A program made the position numbers and the translations under genes. A stretch of DNA of 64,000 nucleotides from Pardosa pseudoannulata. Lineage: Eukaryota > Arthropoda > Arachnida > Araneae > Lycosidae. The notes below the pieces were generated by a model, which was not told the origin of the DNA, did no database searches, and saw only the letters and a program-made list of their open reading frames with translations. Below, piece by piece: positions 50,109 through 63,359 of the stretch. Position 1 is the first letter of the stretch. Each line of letters begins with the position of its first letter. The stretch spans positions 118,726,907 through 118,790,906 of the forward strand of contig CM063508.1 in assembly GCA_032207245.1 (NCBI GenBank), in the 5' to 3' direction.

Positions 50109-53100
50109 TTATTTAAAGCTATTCAGTTCAGTATGTGCCCATACTCCAACTATAAACATCTCTATGTCACATTCATCGTGTCCTCTTACAATACGGAATA
50201 AGCCATCTTCTCCCCAGTTTTCACCCCATGAGTTAGCACATGTCTAAAGAAGAAGAAAAAGAATGTTATAACTCTACAGTATTACAAAAAATTTCCAAAA
50301 ACTGCACTCGTCTTGCTTTCTTATTTTATAATTCATCAATGATATCTGATAACTCTAAATTCTCACATTTCAATTGTAAATAATCCTATCTTGTTGAATA
50401 AAGATACTGTAAAATTTGGTATCAAAATTATAACTTATGTTTACATTTTATTACAAATTCGTAAGAGGTTGTAAAGTTAATATACAACACTAAAAATGAG
50501 TTAGAATTTGTTTTTATAACATGAGTTGAAATGTAACATGTATTAAAATTTCATGGCTTTATCAGTTACTAAAGCAGAATCAGTGTTATGCCTTTTCTAA
50601 AACTTTTCTCTCAAACAAATTTAACAGCTGTCTATAGAAGTTACAACACAATTTTCTGTCTTGTTTAAAACAAATAATTTGGTTATTTATGTTAGATCTT
50701 TATTGTGTTTAAATAATCATTAATTATCATTGAAACGTCATCTTTATGTCTAATATTTAGTCACTACTGTTAATATACACAGCAACGAAAAGGGTCTTAT
50801 GCAAAGTACTGGGAGACATACTGGTAATATCGATTAACACAATTGGTCACCGATTTACTTAACATGTGGATGGGCAAGAAAGCCATTACCCTCCTGTTGA
50901 TCCCCTTTGACATTTGGACTTTTGGTTGAGTAACAATCACTGACAATGAGGATTGTTATGAGAAACAAAATGGTGAGCCATTGGTGTATCAAAGGTGGTT
51001 GTCTGTAATGAAGATTGACATTGAAGTAATTAAAATGGCTTCATGTGTAGCCAGGTGGCAAGGAAATTGTCTAGTTGGTGAACAATCCAGGTTGACATAA
51101 GTAGACAGGGGTAACTGAGAGAAGGGGGCATTGTGCAACCTCCTTGGAAGGATATTTATGCATGGAGGGAAAAAAAGGAATCAGAAGGATTGATGATAGG
51201 GGAAAGACAAAAATTGTTATCTGATTCCCATCTGTTAATCTAGCATCTTCCTTTATGTTGCCTGACTGTGGCAAAGAGTTTCTTTATGATAAGAATTTTT
51301 TCTGTGGAGGAAATTGCATCTTGATGATTCTCCCCCCCTTAAATAAATTGTTGATACATAAAAGTATCACATCCTTTTGTTCATGTATAGTTGATAAATC
51401 CATTGAATTGTCCCAGTCATGTAGGAGGACAACATAACTTGATATTTTGCCAGGAACACACAGGAAAGTGATGTGCAAACACTTTAATTGAAGGAATTAG
51501 CATTAGATTTTAAATAGAAGATAAATCCTGCAGTAAAAGGGAAATGTTCCACCACATAATTCTACAATTACTTACCCAGAATCTTATTGTTTTATCATTA
51601 ATTACTTCTTCTCCCCACCTGAAATAAAAAATTAAATTATACATGAATAACTTTAATAAGAAAAAACTGATTAATATTTAACTTAATACATGAATGTGTT
51701 TTAAACCAATACTGTATTGTAATATTTTCTTTGGAAATTAATAAATAAAAATAAAGTTACATTGGGTCTGAATTTAAATCTGTTGCAAATGATTATGGTT
51801 GGAATTTTGAAGTACTTGCTTTCTGAATTTTTAGTTTAATCAGAGACTTAAAAAAAAGCTATAAACTTCTCTAGTAATTTCCAAAGACTACATAAATTTT
51901 CTTTCAGATTACAATAGATTTATAAATGCAAATTGTAAAAGGCATGTTTAGAAGAAAAACTGTATAAGTACAGGTAAAAAGGCTTTATAGCAATTTGAGA
52001 ATAAGAGTTTGAAGTTAGGTTAATAGTTTAACTGAATCAGTCCCTTATTTACTTATTTAACATACACACAAAAAAAATTGCTCCTTTCTACCATTTTTTA
52101 CATTATATTATAGATACACTTGCCTTTTATTTTTTATAAAATGTTTATGGATTTTTTTTCTAATTTGTGGCAGTATATATTCCATTTAGTTCACTACTGC
52201 TCTATAATTAAATTTGTTCTTTTCTATTTTCCAAATACTTTCTACCTCTTCATTCATGTCTTTAAGGTAAAATTTCTAGAATTTGAGCTAATATTTAAAA
52301 AGTTGTATGGATTATGGTGGTGATTTTAGTTAACTAAATGTTAAATGTTTTGATTAATGTGTGTGTGTTTCTTTTAAATTATAAAAAATATTTTTGTTTA
52401 TACTTTTAAATTAAATATAACAATAAAAGAATGCTACATTCTTTCTATTATTAAGATCGCAACATTATTTAAGCTGTTCACAGTGTGACATTTCTACTAA
52501 TTTCTTAGGCACCAATATTGGAGGGTATACCTTTACTCTTTGTATCTTTATATCATTATCATTTTATTTGTTTAAGCAAATCAAGAAGAAATGCTTGAAA
52601 AATTCAGCATAAGGCAACAACATTATTTAAGCTGTTTATAGTGTGACATTTCTACTAATTTGTTAGGCACCAATATTGGAGGGTATACCTTTACTCTATT
52701 TTCATCTTTAAATCATTATCATTTTATTTGTTAAAGCAAATCAAGAAGAAATGCTTGAAAATTTCTGCGTAAGTCAACAACAGGTAATCTGAAACATGAA
52801 AATTTCAGATTATATGAGTTAATATATCTGAAGCACCTAAATTTCAGTCAATGTTGTAAATGAAGTTTTTATGCCTCAAAGAATTTTTTTTTTTTAAAAT
52901 TAAGATTTGGGCAAGCTTATTACATACCCCAAGATCCTGACAGAATGCCAGTCCTGCTGTCTAAATGGATGAGGTAAATATGCAGTTAATGCTGGATCGT
53001 GATGATAAACTCCACTTTTATATAAGAAGAAATCAGGGTGTACCCTAAAGGTAGCTAAAATATAAAAAAAATGGGAGTTAATATTTTTTTTTGCCTGTAG

Positions 53101-54204
53101 GTCTCATATCAGTAGTTGTATGTAAACTTACCTTGAACAGGGCCATTAAAATAAATTTCTCTCATAATCTCCTCTTCCTAAAAAATCAATGATAGATTGT
53201 TAAAGCAATATAAAATAAAATTTTGTTCAAGTATTTGAAACATTTTAATTTATTTAATTTTTTATAATATACTAAAAAGTTTTTTGATAGGTAATTTTCT
53301 TAAATTTATTTTCAATTTATATATCTGAAAAAGTAGATATTACAAAATTTTATAAATAAAGAAAATATCTTTTGTTTTGAATTTTTTTCCCTAATAGCTT
53401 CACATTAAAAGAAATATAAAATATGTAAAAAGAAAATAATTTTATAATGAAAATATATTAGTAGCATGCCTTTAACTTATTAGAAATATACTGCTTAATA
53501 TCTATTTTAGAAAAATGATAAAGCTTCAAGAGTTTAGTTAGTGCATTGATCAATAAAATTTAATTCATTGGTGGCAGCCAAGGAAAATTTATACTAACTT
53601 TTGGCAGTTATTTTGAAAGGTAGATGTAACACTTTATAAAAAATAAAACACAGATTTCTGCAACTTATTTTTTATATCTAATAAATACACTAATGAAGTT
53701 CTCCAATGTGTAAAATGGTAAAACAAACCAATCTACTAGTTTATACAATCAAGTTAAGGTTTTTATTACACAGGATTAAGGTTCAGTCCTTTGGTTGGGC
53801 AAGGTTGACTCAACTTTTCATTCCTTTAGTGGGTAGACAAACTGAGGACCAAGCATGCTTGGAAACTAAACACTAAGGGCTCTGTGTAAGGTTGACCACC
53901 TAACTGGGATATATGCTTTGTACCCCAAGGCCCTTGGTTTTGAAAATGGTGACTGGCACTGTAGACCATGGCCCTTAAGTTGGGATTAGCCAAGGTGTTT
54001 AGTTTAGGCTGTAACAATTTTAAAATTGTATGTGTTGGTGGATTTTCTGTTCCAACTAATTTATTGTGGTATGCAAGAGAAAAATGTATTGTGACTCTGA
54101 ATGAGGGAGGTAGTTAACCTCAGAAATTCCATATTTCTAGAATCCTGTAGGACAGTTTCTTGAAATACAGTATTTAGGAGTATACTAAATTTTACTGAAA
54201 TATA

Positions 54205-54278
<74 letters not shown>

Positions 54279-57200
54279 TTATAGTATGAATTAGCTTTAT
54301 TTTAATATGAATTTATATTTTTAAGGCAAGATATAATGGATTATATCAAATGTTAAATTATGATAGTTGTGATTTGTTACTTTAGTGGTCAAACATTTAG
54401 TTCAAGTATTATTACATTTGTGCTAATAAATAGAACTTATTTATTTAACCATGAAAATTCATTGTCCTGGTAATAAGTTTGGATTCTACTCACCTTTGGT
54501 CCAACTCTGTAGGGAGGTGTCATGAAGTAAAGTTTATCTTCTCCTCCAGTAGGACATATCACTTTTCTTGACAAGCCATTGGTGAATGGACACTTAACAT
54601 CTTCCGTTCCAGTATATGGGAAACAGGTACCAGTTGTTGCTCTAAAATATTCAGAAAGTTCAGTATGAATTATTTACCAAACATTAGGTCAGTATGAACG
54701 CCCCTTAGAGTGTTCATACTGACCTAAAGACACGAAAAGATATATTATGATAAAAATTCGGTATATCACATAAAAAAATATATTTTTAAGTAATTATAAT
54801 TATTTGTACTCAATATCGAATTATGTTAATTAAAAATAAGAACAGTAGATCTGAAACAGAGGAAAAAACCAATTTTTTATATTAAGAAATTCTTGGCTTT
54901 TTTTTGTAACACAAAATATGGATTTCTTGTGATAAATGATCATTATTTTAAAATACTTTCGAGTTTTTTTAAATAGACACTTCTTTGTCAACTAATTGCT
55001 GCATTAAACTACTGCCCATTTAGGTGTGATGAGAATTTCTCTAGGATATTATTTTTTTTAATTTTTGAAATAGAGATTAAAAAAATATAGCTGTAAAAAT
55101 TGAATTTTTGTTCATTATGCATAAATTGGTAATTTTTTATCTTTATAAACAATGAAAATGCGTAAAAGACTTCGTTGTTTGAACGTTATATTCTTTGAAT
55201 TTGAAATTTAGTTATCAAACTACAACTAAATTTCGAATCTTTTTACTAGATGGCAGCAGCATCGTCAAAAAAGGCCACTACTATCGAGTTGTTCCGTAGT
55301 TTAGAACAGGGGTTTCAAACAAACGGCCTGCTAAAGTTTTTTAGAGTAAAAATACAAAATAGAAATAAAGTAAAAAGAAAAATTTAAATAAAAAAGTCTT
55401 TAGTTCCGTAGCTATTTCTTGGATGAATTCATTAAAAATTAGAACAGACCTCGACTTCCAAATTTGTCTTTTGTGGTGGATATCCGTTGCAGGTGATTAT
55501 CCACAACACTCGAACTTCATTAGTAATTTTTTAATTACATTAATAATTTTACTTCGTCTTTTGGTAAATTTTTCTAAGCTGTTCTTTAATATTATTGCAG
55601 GTTTTTTAAATGAAAAAATACCTCATGTACTGAAGTTAATTTTATAATTATACGTACCATTCTTCCTTCATATAAAATTTTACATCGATTATTTAACGTA
55701 AAGCTTTGAAATTGTACTAATCGAAATAAACTGTAAATCGAATTTCTTGATGCCAATTTGGAAGTCGGTAATCGTTAAAAAACGGTAATCGTTCTACTAA
55801 ACTGGGATTCTACTTCTTCCGAGAAATAAATAAGGGTAAATTGGAAGAATAGTATGTAGAAAATGAACGAACGTATTTCTGTGTGCATTTTGTGATGTCC
55901 ATGAATGCAAAAAAGTGTTAAAAAGCTTTTAGATCTCGTATCCTATTTCCAATATTAACAAAGAATGAGTGGATCGTTGTTCAATAACATTTGCAGCGTT
56001 TTTGGGAGTATCCCACTTTAAAAATGTTTTCGTTGAAAAGAATTTCCCTTGAATAGATCAAAGAGAGTTTTTTCTTTTTTTAGGGGGGGAGGGGGTTGAG
56101 GGAAGAGGTGTCAGGTTTCGAAATCCCATACTTACCCTTTCTTTCTCAAGAAGTACCAAGCCTTGTCTAAATGTCCTCCGTGACAGGCCCTCTGGCCTCT
56201 TCTTTGGCACGACAAGAGGTGCTGTGGGGATAACTCTATTCTTTCCATACCGAGAGATTCTATCGCCAGACGATCCGAGGATAAGGCTAATAAATTTAGA
56301 AAAGAAAAAAATATAATGTGGACTGTATATGACATGACTTCCTTGTACGCCTATTAAATTATGCATGTTTGCTGCACTTCATTTAGAATTATTTTATTTC
56401 AGTGTGAGATACGATCCTCTAATAAAGTAAATGTCCTTAAAGAATCATAAATTCACCTGTATTGCTATTGTTTTCAAATATATTAAATCTTTTTTTATGC
56501 TGACGAACGGATGCTAAATTCAACTATAAATGTCTTTTGTGAATTCAAATTAGCTATAAGATCCTTTAAATGCTGCTATATTAAGAAGTAACAATACAAT
56601 TCTATATTTTATTTTAAATATGCTTATTTATTGCCAGTAAAAATAAATAACGTAAGGACAGCTATATGATTTGCTTTGTTTGTGTTTAACGCACTACTGC
56701 CAATTTTTTTTTAATATGAAAGCTAATCAGACTGGGATTTATTGCTTGAAATCAATTCAGAACAGCCACAAACTTTTTTTTCCTAATGACAGAAGCCGAG
56801 ATATTCTTTGTCCAAGGTTTGGTCTTGGCTTTGTTTCTAGCACTACGGTCTACTATTTTGCTACACGAAGGGTAATGAGACCAGGACCTACTATTTAAAA
56901 CCGAATCCGAATGGCTACGATCATCCATGCCAGAAGTGGGATTCGCACCCTCGAATTACAGTAGGAAGGGCAGCGCCCTTCCCATTAACCATCGTTCGGC
57001 CTTTTGTTTAAGGAGAAGCTATTGCAGTAAATAACCTTCATTCGTTAGTCGTTGTCAGTGAAGATCGGGGCTTATGCTTAAAGCCGAATCCGAATAGCTA
57101 CGAACATCCTTGTCAGAAGTGAGATTCAAACCCGCGTTTTCCACTACGAAGAGCAGCGGCATAATCATTCGAACATCGATCGGCTTTCTGTCAAAGAAGA

Positions 57201-58766
57201 AGGGATTTCTGCAAATACCTTCACTGACTACTCGTTGTCCTAGATGTACCGTAGGCTGAGGCGGGATGAAACTCCAATCGACCCATTTGGGAAAAGGTTT
57301 GCTTTCCTGTATGGTTTTCTGTTTGTAGTGAACTTATCTTGCATTGCGCGGGAAATGAAACCAGGAAAGCCTTCAGCAGCTCCACCGATTTGGTCACTAA
57401 TCGAACTTTTGACTGCTCTTCCTTACTGAAAAATAGCACTGAGCTGCAGTACGCATTAGCAATGAATGATGCCCGATTTATACCATTGGGAGTCCGACAC
57501 ATCTTAACTTTCTGAAACTCGAAAGTGATTTTATTTTATAAGCTGCTATATCAGTTTAAATACTCCTGACAGGTATACATGACCTAAACATTTTGTGTAT
57601 CTAATGAAATGAAATAATTTTTTTTTAAATTTTAGAATTACACTAAACTAATTTCAAACATATTACAGATGTCTGTGTAATCTAAGTACAGTATCTGATT
57701 TTAACGATAAAACTGTGATATTCTTGAGTCAGAGTACCTGTAACATTTTTAAAGGAAGAACTATTGGTTTAAGTTAATAAAAATTATAATTTTAAGTAAA
57801 CTATCATGTGAGACTTTGTTTTACAAAATTCCAAAAATTAAGTACTTTTATTCGAAAATTACCAATTTTTAAACTTTCTGTTCATTCTTAAATCTTAAAA
57901 AGAGAAAAAATAGATATCAGATGTTTTTGGATAAATATATTTTCTCTGATTTGTTAACCTCTTCAAGAAGTAGTTAAGATGTTTTCCCGCTCAGAAGAGA
58001 TGAATTTGTAAATTGGTGACACTGATATGGTTGGTATTTCATTCTTTTGAATAGTATACACACTTAAAATGTTAACATTGCTTCAAAGTATTTTTAAGCA
58101 AATAAAAGTTTACTTTTGGCTTAAAATCATGGAATAAATTTAATTTACTGACTTTTGAAGGCCACCAACAACATACACACTCCAGTTTGTCATTAACAAA
58201 AGAAAATTCATGTTTTCCAGCAGTATGCCAGAAAACATGAGCGAATTCTGAGATGTACCAAAAAATTAATGTGCATATTTTTAAATTTGGGGCCCCTTAG
58301 AGGGGAGGCTCCGGGCCAGTGCCCCGAATGCCCCACCGTAAATCAGGCCCTGGCAATGATATTCGAACCCATGGAGTTTGGAACCAAATGGCAGCAACTT
58401 ACTTTTTTTAGCCACTGCTCGCTTCTATATGAATAAAGAGTTATTCTTAATAATGGGGAATTTACTATTTTATTTTGAATTATCAATAACTCGTTTTTAG
58501 ATGCCACATTTTAATTTTGGGGCATAACAAGGATAGTCTTTATAATCAAATGAAGACAGGAAGGCTGGATGTACTACGTAGTGTATAAACTAAATGAATT
58601 AATTAACAATACATTATACATTACCAGTAGTTGAAAACGCCCAAGATGCAGCACAATCTCCCTGGTCTCGAATTGGTGTAATAAGATTTCGCCATTTTTC
58701 TCTGGAGTCAAAATTTTTAGGAAGAGGACCATTGACTGCTTGATGGATTTCTGTCATTTCCATTGT
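50109..58766 (-). CDS. TINAGL1: TINAG-like (TINAGL1/Swim) pseudoprotease, 5' incomplete
   Basis: Secreted matrix-type protein with a papain-fold domain; the fly relative Swim binds Wingless. Exons, minus strand: 58766-58625, 56286-56136, 54641-54494, 53177-53132, 53054-52928, 51618-51576, 50243-50109. The last 135-base exon ends in TAA. All junctions are GT-AG with matching phases, giving 263 C-terminal residues. The domain begins [12 protein letters not shown]. The active-site block reads [13 protein letters not shown], so the catalytic Cys is Ser as in TINAG proteins; the His ([13 protein letters not shown]) and Asn ([12 protein letters not shown]) are kept. Other family marks are [36 protein letters not shown] and the C-terminal [11 protein letters not shown]. 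The signal peptide, somatomedin-B-like domain and the rest of the N-terminus must be encoded upstream, beyond 58.8 kb or outside the window; I did not find them. Confidence 0.93.
50244..51575 (-). other. TINAGL last intron
   Basis: 50760-51540 is noticeably less AT-rich than the rest of the intron and contains overlapping short frames on both strands, none with a known motif. Likely an unidentified old repeat. Confidence 0.5.
52459..52776. repeat. 158-base tandem duplication in TINAGL intron
   Basis: Two copies with few differences: AACATTATTTAAGCTGTT starts at 52461 and 52619; GGCACCAATATTGGAGGGTA and AAATCAAGAAGAAATGCTTG occur in both. Confidence 0.93.
53745..54015 (+). mobile_element. SINE-like relic with GTTGACTCA..TTTCATTCC domain
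   Basis: AAGGTTCAGTCC (B-box-like) is followed by GGGCAAGGTTGACTCAACTT, TTTCATTCCTTTAGTGGGTA and GAC.AA..TGAGGACCA. This order resembles the central domain of SINE families well known from molluscs and other invertebrates. In a TINAGL intron; the 63-codon minus frame here is chance. Confidence 0.45.
54201..54275. repeat. (TA)n microsatellite
   Basis: Nearly pure TA run in a TINAGL intron. Confidence 0.96.
54684..54727. repeat. Hairpin beside TINAGL splice acceptor
   Basis: Perfect 16-base arms TTAGGTCAGTATGAAC / GTTCATACTGACCTAA with a 12-base loop. It lies 43-86 bases upstream of the acceptor of the exon at 54641. Confidence 0.93.
54728..56135 (-). other. TINAGL intron
   Basis: Nothing recognised except a hAT-like terminus (CAGGGGTTTCAAACAAACGG at about 55308) without a partner end. 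Confidence 0.5.
56818..57001 (-). mobile_element. tRNA-derived SINE, copy 6
   Basis: Diverged full-length copy in reverse orientation: GGCCGAACGATGGTTAATGG head, then CGTAGCCATTCGGATTCGG and TACTATTTTGCTACACG in the body. In the first available TINAGL intron. Confidence 0.8.
57002..57240 (-). repeat. Tandem second SINE fragment plus shared tail
   Basis: 57065-57185 is a further SINE fragment. Its flanking tail (GAAGCTATTGCAGTAAATAA... / GGGATTTCTGCAAATACC... ending CGTTGTC) is repeated after it, so a unit of about 180 bases was duplicated. Confidence 0.65.
57241..58354 (-). other. TINAGL intron, unassigned
   Basis: The minus frame 57221-57502 (93 codons) has balanced codons but no recognised domain and no splice support; probably part of an unnamed repeat. 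The rest is AT-rich. Confidence 0.4.
58290..58435 (-). mobile_element. tRNA-like SINE relic
   Basis: GGGGCCCCTTAGAGGGGAGG and CAGGCCCTGG, followed by a reversed B box (ATTCGAACCC at 58362) and a degenerate head to about 58430. Confidence 0.4.
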
Positions 58767-59097
58767 CTAAATAGAAAAATTACAATAAAATTTTTTTCCC
58801 AATAATAAATTCTTATACAAAAAATGCCATTTAATATTTTTTTATTCACCTAGTTGCATTCAATTTGCTAACAAAATGAGAAAACAGACTACTTAATTAA
58901 TTTATGAACTAGGTTTAACATTTTAATGGTTCTTCACTTATTCTAATTCTTTCAATTTGGATGGAGAATGATTTTATTGGAATCAAGAAATTACAAACGT
59001 CAATTAAAGACAGATTAAATTATTAAGAATTAGTGACAGGAAGATGATACTACTGTTGAATGATTTATGACATGTCTTTAATGTCCATAGTACGATT

Positions 59098-59669
59098 TTA
59101 ACTCATTGTATGCGGGACACGTACTAGTATGTTTTCTGACGATTGATACTTAAGCGCGGGACACATACTAGTACGTTTTCTGACGATTGATACTTGAGCG
59201 AGGGTTACGTACTAGTACGGGTTAGTGTAACAACCTGGTTTGTTTGTGGGTACAAAATAACGGTATATACAGGAAAACGAAGCAGAATGTTCTTGTCTAC
59301 TACATAAATTCTGGAAAAATTTAGACAAATAAAAACTAGTTTTTACATCAATCGATGCTGAACCACAGAACGGGAAAAAATTAGAACTATATACTATGAT
59401 TTCTATTTGATTTATTATATTTACGATACTATTACAAATTTATCCACTAAAAATATATATTTTTTTGTTTACAAAAATCTAAGGGTTGTTATTTATATAT
59501 TTCTATTTATACATTTGTTTATAAATTTCAATATCAAATACGAAAAGTGGGTTAAAAAATTAAATAATTTTTGATTTATTGAGATTTATCTGAATAACTA
59601 AATTTACGCGGAAAACGTCCGCTCCCGGTACAATTCCGCTGCGAAATGTACCCGCATACAATGTGCTAA
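59098..59669. mobile_element. Degenerate piggyBac-like element with 44-base repeats
   Basis: TTAA at 59098-59101 is followed by CTCATTGTATGCGGG. The other end is CCCGCATACAATGTG (to 59665) then CTAA, a decayed TTAA. Just inside the left end, 59114-59223 is a 44-base tandem repeat (about 2.5 copies) with the palindrome GTACTAGTAC. No coding sequence. Confidence 0.65.
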
Positions 59670-61300
59670 TATAGGTTTAGGAAAGACTGGGACAGATACA
59701 ATTTAAGCATTGATCAGTGAAACATTTAATAGTAGTTCATGAACGATAAATGTTACTACTGTCTCCCGTGAAAGATTTATATATTATTATTGTTATTTGT
59801 TGGTAATAAAGGGTAACATTATAAGAGACAGAATCTACAAAAATCGCTGAAGAAACTGTGAATGAGGATATTTAAATATATAGAAAAATCAGAACAATGT
59901 CCTACGTCAAGTTACCCTCTTCTATAATTTTGAAGTAAATAGGACAGTTAAGTTTCCGGCTTTAATAAGCTCTTACATTACTTCTTATCTGTTTAAGATA
60001 CAAAATATAGGGAATCCTTATTTCTCCGATCACATTATCTTCATGTAATAATATTCTACTACCCCACTCTAAGCAAACTTTCCGGTTCTTTACAGAAATG
60101 GAGATCTTTTTCAAGTGCATAGCTTTTGGCCCGATAATTCATTAATCTTACATTGGTTGGTTCATAGTACACTCTTTTTTTATAACATAAAAGCCTGAGG
60201 TATTGAAGAACAAGGACTTGATTAATTATTTCTATCCAAAGCTGCTATTTAGACAAGGTCATGTTGTTTGGTGCTAAATACTTTGAATAACATCGAGTAA
60301 GAAGAATCAGTTATATTTTGTTCCAGCTGAATGAACTTTTTAGAGATATCTTTTCAAAACTGAGAAAGATTTCACCCTACTTTTTCTCAAAATACACTCC
60401 GGTAACATTCTTAAATAAATATCTTTGTTAAATATTGTGATTCCTTCTAATTTAAGTCTAACAACAACCACCTTTTTAAATTAACTTTATAAGGTTTTAT
60501 TTTCTGGTCAGTGGGTATATATATATATTTCCTCTTGTTTTTATAATTAGCATCAATGCACACGTATGATTCTACAGCTTAAAGGTTAAATAGCAGTTTC
60601 CTGGAAAATATCTTGAAATGGTCTTGTCAGAGCCCATCAAAACTTTAAGATATTCATTGCGCATAATAACAAGTAAGGTCTAAATTGAATACTAAAAGTA
60701 AATTCAACTTATTTCCAAGATACACAGACCGCCTACACAATAAGTCATTATTTTCTCTATCATATTTATTGTGTAGGCGTTCGTCCCTCGTTTTTCAGGA
60801 GTAGAATTGAGATGACTTAGAATTCGATTTAATCTCAATTTACATTTGTATAATATAAATGCCTTGAAATGTTAATTTTTACTATTTGTGTGTGCTTTTT
60901 TTTTAAAGTAATGTTCACCCAAATGCTTCATTAGGCAGAGACAATGTTTTCAACGACTTGTTTCATCTTGTAGTAGACTAGACATCTGGATTTTTCTTTT
61001 ATATTTACATCTTAAAAAGACTGTACACAGTTAAAAAATAACTCTTGTGAAATACTAAATTACATGCAAGTTACTTGTTCTGAGAAAGAACTCTGGAACA
61101 AATAAATTATACTAAAACATTTTTGAAATAATTACTTGAAATGGAATACGGTGTCGTTTCTCAGCATTATAGATTTTGATGCTGAAAATAACAAACAAGA
61201 GGAAAACAAATCATGTCGAAAATAAAAAGGCCAGTGAGATATTTCGTTTTGTGTGAGATCTGTCTAAAAAATATCCGACTTTCGGCTAGGAAAAATATAG
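59670..61300. other. Region upstream of the first TINAGL exon found
   Basis: Probably TINAGL intron. The missing N-terminal exons were looked for here and not seen. A 14-base-arm hairpin (CGCCTACACAATAA) lies at 60730-60779. Confidence 0.45.
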
Positions 61301-61930
61301 TAGACCTTAATTCCCTTCAAAGATATCTTCTTGTGCCTCCATGCACTTAGCGCACTGGTCCTTCCATTGTTAATAGCAGTTCTGGAAAGCTTGTTTTAAA
61401 GTGGTGTTAATCCTTAGTCATGTTCTGAACTACCTCATCTGTACTCACAAAACGGGATTATTTCAATGTCGTTTTCAATTTCAGAAACAAACAGAAACCA
61501 CAAGGAGCCACATCTGCTGATTCAGGATTAGAGTTGGTAGTCTCCAGTACGTCTTGTGCAATCTCAAGACGGAGTATATTTTTGGTCTGCTGACAGCAGT
61601 TTGGGTACAAATTTCGCAGCCAATCTGCTCATGTTCAGGTCATATTACAAAAATGCATGAAGAATCTTTACTGATTCCAACCTCTTCGGCAATATCTCAC
61701 GCGGCCAAACGAAGATCTCCCCTCACCAGATTGTCTTACCTTTTCAACAATAAGATCTTAGTTATTTTAAGTAAACGAGTATCAGGTGTATACCCTAAAT
61801 TTCTTCTTTATAGCATGTATACTTACAAATGTGTCCCATCGTTAACCGACGATATCAAATCTGGACGAACAAGGCACACATTCTGTTCACATTCAAATTC
61901 GAATGTCTGCTGTTTCTGCCGACACGTACT
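61301..61930 (-). mobile_element. mariner-type transposase relic
   Basis: Minus strand, broken by stops: LAAKFVPKLLSADQKYTPS (family form VPRLLTDEQK) near 61600, then a C-terminal block FQNCY*QWKDQCAKC ... FEGN at about 61395-61310 (family form FQNCFEQWKKRW..C...YFEGD). The catalytic region is mostly lost. The plus-strand 131-codon frame over it is the antisense shadow. Confidence 0.75.
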
Positions 61931-62577
61931 GAAATTAAAATATAAATAAAAAAATTCAAAACTGTGGATGGTTGCAAAAACTAATAATATAAATATTTTT
62001 GTTTCAACATATCAGAAGTGACAGATTTACATATAAACTAAAAAATGTTACATCTTACGGCCTCGCAATCTTCTAAAACCTCAAATAAAAAAAGAATAAA
62101 TTGATAAAAAAAATCCTTTCAAATAAAGTCAGATACTACACGACAATGATTTATATAACTGAGTACCCATACCATGTTCGAAAATTAATTTTAGCATCTT
62201 TTATGTGGTTATATAGTATAATTATTTGAATTACACTTTGTTGTATAATAACAATTTATTTACTCCATATTTTCGCTATAAATAAGTAAAGAACAACTCA
62301 ACCTTGTCGAAACTGCAGAAGAGAAACGAACTATTTTTGTTTACTTTCGATAGACGTGAGGCAGACAGCAACATGTGCAGACGGCACTTTTCGCTCATCT
62401 CTTTTTGACCACCAAGATGGGCGCTGATATTGTGCCTGACTGTCACCGATGTCTAGTTTTATTTTAATTCTCCCTAGACACAATTTTTGTATATAATGTG
62501 TAAATAGCTTAATTAAATAAGTTCATTTTAGTTGAGCCTTTGCATCTTTTCCACCGTGGGAATAAATATCCCCCCCC
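61931..62577. other. Non-coding DNA, GC-richer patch 62300-62460
   Basis: The patch has several CpGs and a YY1-like AAGATGG-GCG motif near 62417, so a promoter is conceivable, but no splice-linked exon was found. Confidence 0.3.

Positions 62578-63359
<782 letters not shown>

Noticed and set aside
54900..56058. hAT element from CAGGGGTTTCAAACAAACGG
   Set aside because: No matching inverted end or target duplication was found.
61554..61949. 131-codon plus-strand frame
   Set aside because: Antisense to a mariner transposase relic whose motifs read on the minus strand.
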